Positions 17,004-27,632 of a DNA stretch of 64,000 nucleotides are shown here, one piece after another. Source of the stretch: Fimbriimonadaceae bacterium. GTDB taxonomy: Bacteria; Armatimonadota; Fimbriimonadia; Fimbriimonadales; Fimbriimonadaceae. The notes beneath the pieces are model-generated. The model was not told the origin of the DNA and did no database searches. It saw only the letters and a list, made by a program, of their open reading frames with translations. The DNA is taken from the NCBI GenBank assembly GCA_019454105.1, contig CP075364.1, positions 1,491,362 through 1,555,361 of the forward strand, in the 5' to 3' direction. Made by a program: the position numbers and the translations under genes. Within the stretch, counting starts at the first letter, position 1. Each line of letters begins with the position of its first letter.

Positions 17004-17612
17004 TCATACTCTGAGGCGAGACCCTTCACACATCGCGACAAAGTTTGCGACAATTTGTAGACCATGGTCCGTCAGCACGGACTCCGGATGAAACTGGACG
17101 CCCTCAATAGGGAGCGACTCATGCCGAATTCCCATAATCTCACCGTCGTCTCCACTTGTGGCCGATATGATGAAGTTGGGGGGCGTTTCTTGCCTCAGAA
17201 CCGAAAGCGAATGGTACCGAACCGCGTTGAAAGGGCTGGGAACGCCCTTGAAGACGCCTAATCCGTCGTGCACGATCGGAGAAACCTTACCGTGTCGAAT
17301 TCTCGATGCACGTTCGACACGGCCACCTTGCACAGATCCGATAGCCTGATGCCCGAGACAGACCCCGAAGAGTGGACGCTGGAACATCACAGAACCTGAC
17401 GTCGTGGCCGCTCTCACGATATCAAGGCACACTCCCGATTGTTCCGGTCGGCATGGCCCCGGAGAGAGAAGCACACCGCTGGGATCCATCCGAGCGATCT
17501 CGTCAAGATCTACCTGGTTGTTCCGGCGAACTTCGACTTCCTCGCCCAATCTGCCAATGTATTGAACTAGGTTGTAGGTAAAGCTATCGAAATTGTCGAC
17601 GACCAAGACCAC
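17004..17612 (-). CDS. trpG: Anthranilate/aminodeoxychorismate synthase glutaminase subunit
   Basis: Class I glutamine amidotransferase that supplies ammonia to anthranilate synthase (TrpE) or aminodeoxychorismate synthase (PabB). DNFDSFTYNLVQY at the start, the oxyanion strand LLSPGPCRP, nucleophile GVCLGHQAIG and the C-terminal His/Glu FHPESVLTD complete the triad. The length of 202 residues fits the stand-alone form. No trpE/pabB partner is adjacent, so it may be shared by tryptophan and folate pathways, as in some bacteria. TrpG and PabA cannot be separated from sequence alone. It is divergent from the membrane protein at 17671. Confidence 0.92.
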   Translation of the reverse strand: MVLVVDNFDSFTYNLVQYIGRLGEEVEVRRNNQVDLDEIARMDPSGVLLSPGPCRPEQSGVCLDIVRAATTSGSVMFQRPLFGVCLGHQAIGSVQGGRVERASRIRHGKVSPIVHDGLGVFKGVPSPFNAVRYHSLSVLRQETPPNFIISATSGDDGEIMGIRHESLPIEGVQFHPESVLTDHGLQIVANFVAMCEGSRLRV

Positions 17613-17670
17613 GAGATGCCTTCAGGGTACCCCCAGGCCAGGCGAGAACGGTTACAATACCGCCGGATTC

Positions 17671-19191
17671 ATGGCAGAAGCCGCTGAGCAAACCCCGCAG
17701 ATCGACCGAAAGGCGATCCTTGTCTTTGCTGCGGTCTTGATAGTCGCCCTGATCCCAGCCTGGATCGGTCCGGTCACTCTCGACTACCCGATGCACATCG
17801 CAAGAGCCTTCATCATGGCCCAGCCCCATGACGGCACGGGAGTAAGCGAGTTCTATAAGATCGACATTCAGCCTGTGCCCAACCTTGGAATGGACTTCCT
17901 GGTCTCAGCCCTTATCAAGTTCTTACCAGTTCAAATCGCATCGACGCTCTTTATCACTTTGGTCGTTGTTCTGTTAGCGACCGGAGCCTTTGCATTTTCC
18001 GCGGCCGTCCACAGAAGAGTCACCCTTGCAGCGTTCTTGCCGCTTCTGGCCTTGTACGACCAGTGGTTTCTCATGGGGTTCGCCAATTATCTTCTCGGTT
18101 TAGGAATCGGTTTATGGGCCTTGGCCGTTTGGGTTCATCTCTCATCCACAGGACGGCGACACCAACTGATTGTCTTGGCAGTGGTCATGAGCGTCCTTCT
18201 GATCGTCTGCCACCTCATGGCGTTTCTCGTGACGGCCGCAGCCATCGCTCTGATCGAGCTTGAAAAGCGACACCCCACCCCTAAGCTCTACCGCATTGTT
18301 TTGGTCGGCTCTTGTCTGCTTTGTGCAGCCATTGTTTTTGTCTCCACCATTCGAGGGCGTGACTACTGGGGATCGATGGCCAAGATCGAAGGGACTATGC
18401 AGATCGTCGCTCCAACGATCGATCCCATATCATGGCTTGTGATCACGTTGCCCGTTCTGGCCTTAGCCGTCTTAACGGTCGCTCGCAGAGGAGGGCTGGG
18501 ATTGGTTCACGCCCAGATCCCCCTCATGTTTGTCACCCTCTTCTTCATTGGCCCCACTCAGTTGGCTGGAACCGCATTTACGACAGAACGCGTCTCTTTA
18601 CCCTTACTGCTTCTCTTCTTAGCCCTCATCGACTTCCGGAACACATCCCTAGGGCTTCGCCAGTCCGTAACGGGTGGCCTTGTAGTCCTTATGTTCTTAA
18701 AGGTATTTGTGACGTCGTTCTATTTTCTTGCCGGAAACGAGGCCCTTTCTAGCCTCCTGAAGGCGCTCTCACAAATACCCGAGCGCTCAACCATTTTCTC
18801 GGCCGACATGGGGTTGCCAAACCGCCCGCCCTGGCGAGCCATCCATCAGCACATTCTCAATATGGCTACCGTCGACAAACCCCGGCTCGTCGCGCAACTC
18901 TTCACACGCCGACTTCAGCAACCTATTCTATTCAATGAATCAGTGCTTATCGCCAAGGACTTCCAAGGCAACAATCCACTAGAAATCGTTCAATGGAGCC
19001 AAGTTCCAGAATTGGTCGCAAGAGGCAGGTTGGTTCAGGCAGAACTGAATTCTCGAGGCTTACCGGCAACCGACGCCTATCTCGTTGTGTATCGCCCCAA
19101 AGACAAGGCACCACAATCAGAGATTATCCCAGAAGGGTCGACTCTCGTAGCCACCGGTGACTTCTTCTCGATACTACGACTTGATCGCTAA
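17671..19191 (+). CDS. Polytopic membrane protein, possible GT-C-like (uncharacterised)
   Basis: About ten or eleven hydrophobic helices in 506 residues, then a soluble C-terminal part of about 130 residues. The first loop contains TLDYPMHIARAF. An acidic residue in the first extracytoplasmic loop is typical of GT-C glycosyltransferases, but no family motif settles it. I chose the ATG at 17671 (MAEAAEQTP). A TACAAT hexamer at 17653-17658 could be its -10 element, implying a very short leader. Codon use is more AT-rich than neighbouring genes. It shares stop bases (CTAA, 19188-19191) with typA. Confidence 0.7.
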   Translation: MAEAAEQTPQIDRKAILVFAAVLIVALIPAWIGPVTLDYPMHIARAFIMAQPHDGTGVSEFYKIDIQPVPNLGMDFLVSALIKFLPVQIASTLFITLVVVLLATGAFAFSAAVHRRVTLAAFLPLLALYDQWFLMGFANYLLGLGIGLWALAVWVHLSSTGRRHQLIVLAVVMSVLLIVCHLMAFLVTAAAIALIELEKRHPTPKLYRIVLVGSCLLCAAIVFVSTIRGRDYWGSMAKIEGTMQIVAPTIDPISWLVITLPVLALAVLTVARRGGLGLVHAQIPLMFVTLFFIGPTQLAGTAFTTERVSLPLLLLFLALIDFRNTSLGLRQSVTGGLVVLMFLKVFVTSFYFLAGNEALSSLLKALSQIPERSTIFSADMGLPNRPPWRAIHQHILNMATVDKPRLVAQLFTRRLQQPILFNESVLIAKDFQGNNPLEIVQWSQVPELVARGRLVQAELNSRGLPATDAYLVVYRPKDKAPQSEIIPEGSTLVATGDFFSILRLDR

Positions 19192-21017
19192 GACACAGTA
19201 GCGGCCCTTCGTTCCGCCACACGCCGCTCACTGTGGTCAAGGATCTTCTTGCGGAATCTTAGCTGCTTAGGAGACACCTCCAACAGCTCGTCGTCTCGCA
19301 GCCATGCCAATGCCTGCTCAAGAGAAAAGTCCTTGTGGGCGTCAAGGACGGTCGTTGCGTCAGAGGTAGCAGAACGCATGTTCGTGGCAGCTTTTTGAAG
19401 CGTGGCGTTGACGATCATATCCTCATCGCGGCTACACGCCCCAACAATCATTCCACCGTATACTTCCGCGCCGACTTGATAGAACAGTGTTCCGCGCTCT
19501 TGAATGTTCTCATACGCGTACCGCGTGAGCTTCCCCGGATCCTTGGCGATCAAGGACCCCTGCACTCGGCTCTGAATCTCTCCACGGTAGACTTCGTAAC
19601 CTTCGAACATTGAACCAAGGAGACCAGTCCCCTTGGTCAAGGTTAGAAAGTTTGTCCGAAACCCGATCAGGCCACGTGTCGGGATCGAGGCGACGATCTT
19701 TGTCCGACCATTACCCAAAGACTGCATGTCTTGCACTTCAGCCCTTCGTCGCGCAAGTTCTTCTAGAACGCCTCCGATCGCTTCGTCTTCAACTTCCGCT
19801 GTAAGCTGCTCCACGGGCTCCAATCGCTTGCCCAAATCGCTCTCCTTAAAGATGACTTCTGGCCGTGCGATCGCTAGCTCGTAACCCTCCCGGCGCATGG
19901 TCTCGATGAGGACAGCCAACTGCATCTCGCCTCGGGCCGCCACCTTGACAGTGTCGGCCGGGGCGTTGCGGTCGATCTTCAACGACACGCTGACTTTCTC
20001 CTCTTTCTCCAGCCGCTCTCTGATCTTATGTATCGTCAAGAACTTTCCGCCGTCTTTACCAGACAAGGGTGAGTTGTTGGCATAGAAGTTCATAGTCAGC
20101 GTCGAGGGCTCGACTTCGATCCTGGGCAACGGCTCCACGAAGTCCGAGGCGCACACGGTGTCGCCGATCAAGACGTCATCAAGGCCGCTCACCATGACAA
20201 TCTCACCAGCCTCCACAGACTCCCTTTCGACCATCTTCAGCCCTTCATAAACCCAAAGCTTGGTCACATTGAACCCTTGCTGAAGATGTTCGCCAACACA
20301 CACAAGTCGATCCCCAACATGCATCCTGCCTCGCAGCAGTTTCCCGCCGAACAACCGGCCCAGATAGTCGCTATAATCCAGGTTGTTGATCTGAAGGCGG
20401 ACGGGGCCGTCTTCTTGTACCTGCGGGGCTGGTACATGCTTAATAATGGCCTCGAAGAGGTGCCGCATGTCGGTCTCGGTCCCGTTCGGCTCCAACCGGG
20501 CAAAACCTTGGGAACCAGAGCAGTACAGGTGAGGAAAGAACAGATCCTCTTCATCGCATCCTAAGTCGATAAAGAGGTCAAGCGTCTTGTCGTAGGCGTC
20601 CGTGGGCCGCGCTCCGTCGCGATCGATCTTGTTGATCACGACAATGGGCTTTAACCCGTTATCAAACGCCTTCTTGAGGACGAACCTCGTTTGAGGCATG
20701 GGCCCCTCACAGGCATCGACGACCAAGAGGACGCCATCAACCATGCTGAGCACTCTTTCGACTTCGCCTCCAAAATCAGCGTGGCCAGGGGTGTCGACGA
20801 TGTTGATCTTCGTGCCTTGATAGGTGCAACTCGCGACCTTCGAAAGGATGGTGATGCCGCGCTCGCGCTCGAGATCGTTCGAGTCCATGACCCGCTCCTT
20901 GACCGATTCATTGTCGCGGAACAGGCCGGCTTGCCTGAAAATCGCATCGACCAGGGTCGTCTTGCCATGGTCGACGTGGGCGATGATTCCTAGGTTTCGG
21001 ATCGATTCAGCGGCCAT
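19188..21017 (-). CDS. typA: Ribosome-associated GTPase TypA/BipA
   Basis: Translational GTPase that binds ribosomes and aids assembly and stress adaptation. G1 is [10 protein letters not shown]2 includes [10 protein letters not shown]3 is [11 protein letters not shown] and G4 is [11 protein letters not shown]. Domains II and III follow, with the TypA-specific C-terminal domain ([19 protein letters not shown]). The length of 609 residues is normal. The start ATG at 21017 gives the standard N-terminus. It converges with the membrane protein, sharing a CTAA stop tetranucleotide, and is divergent from the VOC gene with about 80 bases between. Confidence 0.96.
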   Translation of the reverse strand: MAAESIRNLGIIAHVDHGKTTLVDAIFRQAGLFRDNESVKERVMDSNDLERERGITILSKVASCTYQGTKINIVDTPGHADFGGEVERVLSMVDGVLLVVDACEGPMPQTRFVLKKAFDNGLKPIVVINKIDRDGARPTDAYDKTLDLFIDLGCDEEDLFFPHLYCSGSQGFARLEPNGTETDMRHLFEAIIKHVPAPQVQEDGPVRLQINNLDYSDYLGRLFGGKLLRGRMHVGDRLVCVGEHLQQGFNVTKLWVYEGLKMVERESVEAGEIVMVSGLDDVLIGDTVCASDFVEPLPRIEVEPSTLTMNFYANNSPLSGKDGGKFLTIHKIRERLEKEEKVSVSLKIDRNAPADTVKVAARGEMQLAVLIETMRREGYELAIARPEVIFKESDLGKRLEPVEQLTAEVEDEAIGGVLEELARRRAEVQDMQSLGNGRTKIVASIPTRGLIGFRTNFLTLTKGTGLLGSMFEGYEVYRGEIQSRVQGSLIAKDPGKLTRYAYENIQERGTLFYQVGAEVYGGMIVGACSRDEDMIVNATLQKAATNMRSATSDATTVLDAHKDFSLEQALAWLRDDELLEVSPKQLRFRKKILDHSERRVAERRAATVS

Positions 21018-21096
21018 GGCGAAGGCACAGGGTACCTGCAGTCAACAGACGGCCCTGGCGCCCAGCTTGACGGAGTCGTCGGGTAAGTTGCGGCTC

Positions 21097-21453
21097 GTGA
21101 TCCGAAAAGCCCACGCCATGTTCTACTCGTCGGACGCCAAGGCGACACGCGAGTTCTTGCGCGACGTGCTCGAGCTGCCTGCTCATGATATCGGCGATGA
21201 ATGGCTCATTTTCGATATGCCGTCGGCAGAAATCGGCGTGCATCCATCCGGCGAGGGATCTTCACCGGCAGGGACGCATGATGTCAGTTTCGTCTGCGAC
21301 GACATTCACGGAACCGTCGCGATGCTGTCATCAAAGGGTGTTAACTTCTTGCAAGAGGTTGAAGACCACGGATACGGCTGGGTGACTTATCTAAAAATCC
21401 CTGGAGAAGTCACCGTTCAACTCTATGAGCCCAAGTATCAGCTTGGTTGCTAG
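21097..21453 (+). CDS. VOC (glyoxalase/extradiol dioxygenase-like) family protein
   Basis: Small vicinal-oxygen-chelate fold protein of 118 residues with two beta-alpha-beta-beta-beta units. [19 protein letters not shown] is the typical first unit; the second has [16 protein letters not shown] and a final strand [10 protein letters not shown], with Glu in the expected metal position. The GTG at 21097 is the likely start; ATG at 21118 would cut into the first strand. It may be a glyoxalase I, an antibiotic-binding protein or an unknown lyase. It converges with the S9 peptidase and shares a CTAG stop tetranucleotide. Confidence 0.82.
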   Translation: MIRKAHAMFYSSDAKATREFLRDVLELPAHDIGDEWLIFDMPSAEIGVHPSGEGSSPAGTHDVSFVCDDIHGTVAMLSSKGVNFLQEVEDHGYGWVTYLKIPGEVTVQLYEPKYQLGC

Positions 21454-23537
21454 CCACGAGCGAAAGACCCCACACCAAGCCGCTCCATGAAGAACTCCAT
21501 CATCCTTCTCCAGTCAACGCCCGAATGACCTGCATCTGGCCCGACTTGTAACTCGAAAGTCCGGCCAGCTTTCCGCAAACCATCGACCACCATCAAGGTG
21601 TTGAGCGGATGTGTGTTCTCGTCCGAGGTTCCATAGTAGAGCATAAGCCAACCCTTCAGATCCCTAACATAAGTGAGAGCGGACCCGCGATCATACGCTT
21701 CCTTGTTCTCCTCCAATAAGCCCATGTACCGCTCCACATAAACTGTGTCGTAATTGCGCCAATCACTGACACAGCTTGAGGAGCATGCTGCGGCGAAAAC
21801 CTCGGGATGGCGCAGGAGCAGCATCAAAGACGCATATCCTCCGTAGCTCGTACCATGGACGGCCACTCTTTCAGGGTCAACCCATGGGCGGGAGGCAAGA
21901 GCGCGAATTCCGGCGGCCAAGTCATCGATCTCGGTGATGCCCATGTTCGCATAGAGAGGGTCACTGAATTCCTTTCCCCTGCCGCCCGTCCCTCGGTTGC
22001 TCAACTCTGCGCAAATGAATCCGAAGGCCGTCATCGCGTCCGGCCTGGAGAAGTCCTCGCTATGGTCGGTACCGTGCGGATCGAGCGGCCCACCGTAGAC
22101 TGAGAGCAAAACTGGGTACTTGCGCCCAGGGTCAAACCCGCGTGGCTTGCTGATCCGCCCATAGAGCCGCGTCTTGCCGTCCGCCGCCAAGTATTCAATT
22201 CGCTCGGGCACCGAAAAACCGGCTTCGACCGCCTTTGACACATCTCCCGATCCGAGCACCTTGATCTCCTTTCCGCCGGGCCCCACGACGGCCGTGACCG
22301 GTGGGGAGTCCAAGGCTTGCCTCACCATGACAAACGACTCGCCGTCGGGAGACAACCGGATCTCATGGTGCCGATCAGCTTTCGTGCGCAAGAGGTTCGT
22401 CTTGCCATCCAGGGTCGCGGTCCAAAGCTGAAGCATAGCCGGGTTCTGTCCTCCGCGCCCGAGGTAATGAACCTTTCCCCGGTCGAGGTCTATCCGAAGC
22501 ACCCGGGCCAGGTCGTGGCGGTTATCGGTCACTGGCGAGAGGGAACCCGTCGCCAAGTCAAGCATCGCCAGGTTCAAGAATCCGTTCCGATGATGCTCGT
22601 AGAGGGCTTTGCCCTTCCACTTCCCTCCACCCGGCATCCTCTCCAAGAACCAAAGCCCGAGTTTGTTCTCAGTGTAGGTGGCCGGCCATTCCTCTCGAAC
22701 GATGACCTTTGTCGCCCCCTTCTCGGGGTCATAGCGGCACAGTTCCATCGATTTCTGGCGCCGATCGGTCCGACGGAAATAGAGCCCACCTGGACCCCAC
22801 TGAAGATCGTAGACGTATTCCGTGTCCGGGCCGCGCGCCGGAATCTCGTCAAGTCTTCCTCCCTTGACGTCATAGACAAACACCGCGACTTTCGGGTTGG
22901 GAGAACCCGGACGGGGAAAGGCCTGGGGTTCGAACTCTGGCCAAGGCGTGGTCTGCCGGCTCACCACCATGTTGTCTCGGACTTGGCTTTCGTCGAAACG
23001 ATACATCCAGACCCAGCGGCCATCGTCAGAAACGCCGAGGGCCTCGTTCTGTCCCAGTTCTTCGCCATAGACCCAGCTAGCCGTGCCAAACCGGATCCGC
23101 TTGCTGGGGTCTCCATTCTTCGTGATCGGCCTCGCCTCGCTTCCCTCGACCGTCAGCCAGACGTTGCCGTCTTGGTAGAACGCCTTCGTCTTGCCGTCCA
23201 GGCTGAAGGCCTCGGCGAACTGGAGCCCCCGTCCTGGGCGTCGTCGTCCGTCGTTCGGGTGTCGGGCTCGCCTCGGCTCTTGCCAGGCCGGCGGCGGGGC
23301 GTCGACTGGCTCATCATTGCCTGATCCCACGTCGAGAATTCTCCATCCGCTGGCCGAGCGATGGGCCAGCTTTGTGTCTGAGACCCAGCGCGTCTCAACG
23401 GCTCCGGTGCGGGCTGTGCTGGCCCAGTCGCGCGAGAACTTCTGGTACTCCTCCCACTCCGGGGCTGCGAGGAGTCGGTGCTGTCCGAAGGCGACTGGCG
23501 AAATGGCGAGGGCGGCAATGAGCAATGGCCTTCCCAT
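21450..23537 (-). CDS. Secreted S9 family prolyl oligopeptidase (DPP-IV-like)
   Basis: Serine peptidase with an N-terminal beta-propeller and C-terminal alpha/beta hydrolase. A signal peptide is visible from the ATG at 23537 ([15 protein letters not shown]). The hydrolase part has the S9 oxyanion region ([15 protein letters not shown]), the nucleophile elbow [11 protein letters not shown], an Asp in [10 protein letters not shown] and His in DAGHSGVDW. About 695 residues agrees with DPP-IV-like enzymes, which cut dipeptides after Pro or Ala. It is probably periplasmic or secreted and serves peptide scavenging. It sits upstream of nothing on its strand; DUF554 lies 26 bases upstream on the same strand. 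Confidence 0.92.
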   Translation of the reverse strand: MGRPLLIAALAISPVAFGQHRLLAAPEWEEYQKFSRDWASTARTGAVETRWVSDTKLAHRSASGWRILDVGSGNDEPVDAPPPAWQEPRRARHPNDGRRRPGRGLQFAEAFSLDGKTKAFYQDGNVWLTVEGSEARPITKNGDPSKRIRFGTASWVYGEELGQNEALGVSDDGRWVWMYRFDESQVRDNMVVSRQTTPWPEFEPQAFPRPGSPNPKVAVFVYDVKGGRLDEIPARGPDTEYVYDLQWGPGGLYFRRTDRRQKSMELCRYDPEKGATKVIVREEWPATYTENKLGLWFLERMPGGGKWKGKALYEHHRNGFLNLAMLDLATGSLSPVTDNRHDLARVLRIDLDRGKVHYLGRGGQNPAMLQLWTATLDGKTNLLRTKADRHHEIRLSPDGESFVMVRQALDSPPVTAVVGPGGKEIKVLGSGDVSKAVEAGFSVPERIEYLAADGKTRLYGRISKPRGFDPGRKYPVLLSVYGGPLDPHGTDHSEDFSRPDAMTAFGFICAELSNRGTGGRGKEFSDPLYANMGITEIDDLAAGIRALASRPWVDPERVAVHGTSYGGYASLMLLLRHPEVFAAACSSSCVSDWRNYDTVYVERYMGLLEENKEAYDRGSALTYVRDLKGWLMLYYGTSDENTHPLNTLMVVDGLRKAGRTFELQVGPDAGHSGVDWRRMMEFFMERLGVGSFARG

Positions 23538-23563
23538 GGACACCCCAGAGATTGGCACGGGAC

Positions 23564-24325
23564 TTAGATGGTTTGCTCGCCTGCCACTATCGTCCGCTCG
23601 AACCGGGACGCCAAGACCGGTGCCAGAACGAGGCCAGGGAGGAAGACTTCGGTCGGGATCTTCTTGATCTGGAGCAATCCGAGACCGACGGCCAGCATCA
23701 TCGCCCCACCGGCGGCGGTCGCCTCATCAATCAGTTCACGGCGCTCGGCGACCCGCTGCAAAGGTCGGGCCAGGGCTGTGAAAAGCGACTGCACCACCAG
23801 CACGACAGCGGCCGAGGCCAGGACACCCGCACCAAAGGCAGGCGAGGTCGCTGCCAAGAAGACGCTGGCAATACCATCAAGAAGAGACTTTAATGAGAGA
23901 AGGTCGATCTTCCGTTCAAGGCCGTCTTGGATGCAGCCCAAGAGCGTCATTGGACCGACGCAATAGAGCACTGACGCTGTGACAAAGCCTTCGTTGAACC
24001 CTCCTTCGCTGCCAAGCAGCTGCCTGGCGAGTTCAGCCAGCGAGGCCAAGCCCACGTCGATTCCGATCAACTTGCCCAGCACGCCGCCGATCGCGACAGA
24101 AGCCGCCACGACCAATACGTTGCGGCCCGACAGGAACATCTTCACCCCGAGGCCGACCGTCACAAGCCCTAAGCCGGTCAGGGCCACGCCCTGGAGCCCA
24201 TCGGGGAGAGCCCGACCCAGAGCCAGGCCCAAGAGCGACCCCAAGACCACGGTCAACGTGTTGAGCAACGTCCCGCGGAACGGGAGCCTTTCTGAGGAGA
24301 AAGTCAATGGCCCCAGGGTACCCAT
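23564..24325 (-). CDS. DUF554 membrane protein
   Basis: Integral-membrane protein of the DUF554 (YqgA-like) family, transport or channel function suspected but unproven. Signature segments are GTLLNTLTVVLGSLLGL near the start and FVTASVLYCVGPMTLLGCIQDGL in the middle; about seven hydrophobic helices are visible. The ATG at 24325 leaves an unusual 15-residue polar leader before the family start, so a downstream start (for example TTG at 24307) is possible. A hairpin covers the ATG region. It lies between the agmatine deiminase-like gene and the S9 peptidase on one strand. Confidence 0.88.
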   Translation of the reverse strand: MGTLGPLTFSSERLPFRGTLLNTLTVVLGSLLGLALGRALPDGLQGVALTGLGLVTVGLGVKMFLSGRNVLVVAASVAIGGVLGKLIGIDVGLASLAELARQLLGSEGGFNEGFVTASVLYCVGPMTLLGCIQDGLERKIDLLSLKSLLDGIASVFLAATSPAFGAGVLASAAVVLVVQSLFTALARPLQRVAERRELIDEATAAGGAMMLAVGLGLLQIKKIPTEVFLPGLVLAPVLASRFERTIVAGEQTI

Positions 24326-24336
24326 ACCCCGGGGCC
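24309..24336 (-). terminator. Hairpin over the DUF554 start codon
   Basis: GGCCCC/GGGGCC outer arms (24309-24314, 24331-24336) and GGGTA/TACCC inner arms with a CCCA loop form an eleven-pair stem with one A-C mismatch. It falls just after the agmatine-deiminase-like gene stop (24347) and includes the ATG at 24325. It could terminate the upstream gene or mask DUF554 translation. There is no long T run. Confidence 0.45.
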
Positions 24337-24346
24337 TCCGAGACTC

Positions 24347-26230
24347 TTAAGGTCGGACGCGAACCTGGACGAAGTCGAAGAACGACCGGTACACAGCCGC
24401 GGCAGGCGCGGTCTGGGCGTTGGCCACTTTGAGCTCGATCCTGCCATCGGCCCGAACGTACTTGGTGGCGTCCAAGCCCGTCACCACACGTTGGACGTCG
24501 GTCTGTCCCAGGGTGTAGTCGTCAATCTGATCGAACTCGTTCGTGGTCCAGTTCCGGAGCCAGAGCCGTGCCCGGGTCGTCGTCGCGGAACGCGAAACGA
24601 TCTCCGCCTCTAGAGTGAGCGGGCTTGCAATGGTCGTGGAGTAGCCCAAGTTGAACTCGATCTGGGGACGGCCAAAGACGTCCGGTCGAGTTGGAGCCTC
24701 GCGGGTCACGGTCATGACGACCCCGTCGCGGACTGCGAGGTCGGCGATCGAGCCGCCTGAGATCGAACCTCGCTCGAAGGCGATGTCGACAGGGGCCAAG
24801 CCCTGGGCGCCCAAAATGGCGAACGTACCGTCGCTGACGTCTTCGCCCGTGTTCGAACTTCCGTCCCGGGCTACGACTTTGATCTTTGCGGCCGGCGCAT
24901 AGACGTCCGGCACGGTCCAATCGTACTCGCCGTCAGGCTGGGTGGCCGAGGCGATGGTCATCGGATAAGTCAAGCCTCCGTCGAGCGACAAGAGGATGTC
25001 GACCGAGGCAACGGCCACGTCGTCGTCGTTGACCCATCGCACTTTCTGAACCAAGCCGGGAGCCAGTTGCTCGCCGCCGTTCGGTGAGACCACGTAGGCG
25101 GTCGGGTTCGCGCCGCCCAAGGGCTTCGGGACGTGCATGACCACGCAATGGAAGACGCCAGCCGAGGTCGCAAGCGCCTGACCATTGACCTGGACGACCC
25201 GCTTATCAGGGGCCGCCGCCCTCCAAACATCGAAAGCCGCTTGGTTGTAGCTCCCCACGGAATAGGTCGGAACGACGATCACCCCGTTGCAGACCAGGAC
25301 GTTCGTGTAGGTGTAATGGACATTGGACTGACGAAAGGCGGGAATCCGATAGACCTGATAGCCGAGGCCCTGGAAGTAGACCGCTGCCGAGTCGCAGATC
25401 GTCGCCTGCACAGAACCGGGCTCGAGCGGCCATTCGCTGATCATCACCTTGTTCGGAGCGAACACTTGCACCCACATATCGATGTGCTGGGTGAGGTCTA
25501 CGGTGGTCGGGAATGGTTGGAAGAGCGTCGTCTGTGATCGCTGGTAATCCTGCCAAAGCTGAACGATCTGCTGTTCAGTCAGGGTCGGGTTCTCGTTGTT
25601 GATCAGTCGGGTCGCAAAGCCCCGGTCCACCGAGTCAAGGTGGTAGTTTCCGCCGCCGTGGATCAGGGGGATCTGATACACCGCATGGTTCTTGTAGCCA
25701 CCGAACGAAATCGGCATGAGATTATCGTTCGGCCGTGGGCGGTTATAGGTGTGCTTGACGATCGCCCTCACCCCGCCTTGATAGATGTATCGGGGGCCGT
25801 AGTCGCGGCACCAGATCGTGTCGGTGGTGAAGACAATAAACTCGACCCGGCCCATGTTGACGCCGTTGGCCTGGAGGGAGGCAAAAGCAGTGTCCCGCTC
25901 GCCGATCGTGTCCACGTAGACGTAAACCTTGCCGTCCCCGTCTGGGCTCGTGACCTCGCGGGCCAACTGGGCCAGGATGGAGTTCTGGGCTCCGGACCCT
26001 TCCCACGCCACGATGATCCCATCCATCGGCTCGTATTCGGCAACGGCCCTCACGGGGCCGGTCGGCGGCGGCGTGCCGGGCGGATCGGCCAACGGGAAGA
26101 CATTCAGATAGGCGCGTTCGGACGGAGTCAGGCTTCGCGGGACGTCCACTCCATCGGGATAAAGGCCTCGATTTTGGGCCCAGGCCCCGGCAAAGGCCAG
26201 GGTCGTCAAAAGCACAGCGGCGGGCTTCAT
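24347..26230 (-). CDS. Secreted agmatine deiminase-like protein with C-terminal beta domains
   Basis: Peptidyl-arginine-deiminase/agmatine deiminase superfamily (guanidino-group hydrolase) with a signal peptide (MKPAAVLLTTLAFAGAWA). Catalytic-domain markers are EYEPMDGIIVAWEG, DTIWCRDYGPR, the HGGGNYHLDS segment, QHIDMW and the nucleophile region GVFHCVVMHVP at about residue 360. After about residue 380 there is a long extension: a Ser/Gly-rich FN3-like unit (VRWVNDDDVAVASVDILLS) and a further beta-rich domain to the end. Cytosolic agmatine deiminases are about 370 residues, so secretion and a beta tail are unusual; secreted PAD-like enzymes of this layout occur in Bacteroidota and relatives. 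The substrate could be agmatine, arginine or peptidyl-arginine. Confidence 0.85.
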   Translation of the reverse strand: MKPAAVLLTTLAFAGAWAQNRGLYPDGVDVPRSLTPSERAYLNVFPLADPPGTPPPTGPVRAVAEYEPMDGIIVAWEGSGAQNSILAQLAREVTSPDGDGKVYVYVDTIGERDTAFASLQANGVNMGRVEFIVFTTDTIWCRDYGPRYIYQGGVRAIVKHTYNRPRPNDNLMPISFGGYKNHAVYQIPLIHGGGNYHLDSVDRGFATRLINNENPTLTEQQIVQLWQDYQRSQTTLFQPFPTTVDLTQHIDMWVQVFAPNKVMISEWPLEPGSVQATICDSAAVYFQGLGYQVYRIPAFRQSNVHYTYTNVLVCNGVIVVPTYSVGSYNQAAFDVWRAAAPDKRVVQVNGQALATSAGVFHCVVMHVPKPLGGANPTAYVVSPNGGEQLAPGLVQKVRWVNDDDVAVASVDILLSLDGGLTYPMTIASATQPDGEYDWTVPDVYAPAAKIKVVARDGSSNTGEDVSDGTFAILGAQGLAPVDIAFERGSISGGSIADLAVRDGVVMTVTREAPTRPDVFGRPQIEFNLGYSTTIASPLTLEAEIVSRSATTTRARLWLRNWTTNEFDQIDDYTLGQTDVQRVVTGLDATKYVRADGRIELKVANAQTAPAAAVYRSFFDFVQVRVRP

Positions 26231-26441
26231 GGCGGGCTCGCAGTGTACCTTTCAGACCCTGCCGTCCGAACCCGGCAACAGCGCTGGGAGGCCTTGTCAC
26301 GGTACTGGTCACGATACGGTCACAGGATCTGGCCCAAAGTCTTCACAAGCCTCGGGCCGAAACCCTTGCCCAGGCTGCAAACAAGACAGGAGGCAACCTT
26401 ATCGAGCACGAAAACTTAAGAATCTGGAGAAAAGAATCTAC

Positions 26442-26469
26442 AGCCCGCGACTCGGCCAAGTCGCGGGCT
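26442..26469 (-). terminator. Hairpin terminator downstream of fba
   Basis: A perfect 11-bp stem (AGCCCGCGACT / AGTCGCGGGCT) with a 6-base loop lies 13 bases past the aldolase stop. On the minus strand it is followed by a T-rich stretch including TTCTTTTC. The rest of the 26231-26482 gap shows nothing I can assign. Confidence 0.7.
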
Positions 26470-26482
26470 CAAACTTTGTGGC

Positions 26483-27574
26483 TCAGGCCACCGTCACTTC
26501 GTCGCAAAGGTAGACGTCCTGGATCGCGTTGAGCAGGGCGACACCCTCGGCCATCGGCTTCTGGAACGCCTTCCTTCCCGAGATGAGCCCAGTGCCGCCG
26601 GCTCGCTTGTTCACGACCGCTGTCGTGACAGCATCTTGGAGGTCGTTGGACCCGCTCGCCCCACCGCTGTTGATGAGACCGGCCCGTCCCATATAACAGT
26701 TCGCGACTTGGTACCGGGTCAGGTCGATCGGGTGGTCTGTGGTGAGTTGAGAGTAGATCCTCTCGTCCAGCTTCCCATAGCTCGAGCCGCCGGTGTTCAG
26801 GGCCTTGAAGCCTCCGTTGCATTCGGGCATCTTTTGCTTGATGATGTCCGCTTCGATCGTAACCCCGAGGTGGTTGGCCTGGCCGGTGAGGTCGGCGGAA
26901 AGGTGGTAGTCCACGCCGTCCTTCTTGAACTGATTGTTCCGGAGATAGCACCAGAGGATCGTCGCCATCCCAAGGTCGTGGGCGCGACTGAAGGCCTCGC
27001 TGACCTCGACGATCTGGCGGCCGCCCTCGTCGCTGCCAAAGTAGATCGTGGCCCCGACTGCGGCAGCGCCCATCTCCCAAGCCTGTTCCACTTGGGCGAA
27101 CAGGATCTGGTCGAACTTGTTCGGATAGGTGAGGAGCTCGTTGTGATTGATCTTGACGATGAATGGGATCTTGTGGGCGTATTTCCGGCTGCAGGCGCCG
27201 AGCACCCCAAGGGTCGAGGCGACAGCGTTGCACCCGCCCTCAATCGCCAGCTTCACAATGTTCTCAGGGTCGAAGTAGGCCGGGTTCTTGGCAAAGCTCG
27301 CCCCGGCGCTGTGTTCGATGCCCTGGTCGACCGGGAGAATGCTGAGATAACCCGTGCCCGCCAACCTTCCGTGACCGAAAAGCGATTCGAGGCTTCGGAG
27401 CACCTGGCTGTTCCGGTCGGTCTGAACCATGACCCGGTCGAGAAAGTCTGGGCCGGGGAGATGGAGCATCGACCGGTCGATGGTATTGCACTCGTGCTTG
27501 AGAAGGTCGTCCGAACCGAGGATCTTGGTGATCCGATCGATTTCCGAGCCTGACCGGGGGAGAGTCGTGGCCAT
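26483..27574 (-). CDS. fbaB: Class I fructose-bisphosphate aldolase (FbaB/DhnA type)
   Basis: Schiff-base aldolase interconverting fructose-1,6-bisphosphate with DHAP and glyceraldehyde-3-phosphate. The N-terminal segment [21 protein letters not shown], the GATIYFGSD strand and the phosphate-binding [11 protein letters not shown] loop are typical of the archaeal/bacterial DhnA family. The Schiff-base Lys is expected in the VNKRAG or VKINHN region; I cannot place it with certainty. At 363 residues it is slightly longer than E. coli FbaB (350). AGGA lies just upstream of the ATG. With tpiA at 44 kb, glycolytic genes here are scattered rather than clustered. Confidence 0.93.
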   Translation of the reverse strand: MATTLPRSGSEIDRITKILGSDDLLKHECNTIDRSMLHLPGPDFLDRVMVQTDRNSQVLRSLESLFGHGRLAGTGYLSILPVDQGIEHSAGASFAKNPAYFDPENIVKLAIEGGCNAVASTLGVLGACSRKYAHKIPFIVKINHNELLTYPNKFDQILFAQVEQAWEMGAAAVGATIYFGSDEGGRQIVEVSEAFSRAHDLGMATILWCYLRNNQFKKDGVDYHLSADLTGQANHLGVTIEADIIKQKMPECNGGFKALNTGGSSYGKLDERIYSQLTTDHPIDLTRYQVANCYMGRAGLINSGGASGSNDLQDAVTTAVVNKRAGGTGLISGRKAFQKPMAEGVALLNAIQDVYLCDEVTVA

Positions 27575-27632
27575 GATAGTCCTATTCTAGCTTGTCGGTT
27601 CAGCGAGCCCTAAGATATAGGGGGGTGCAGCA

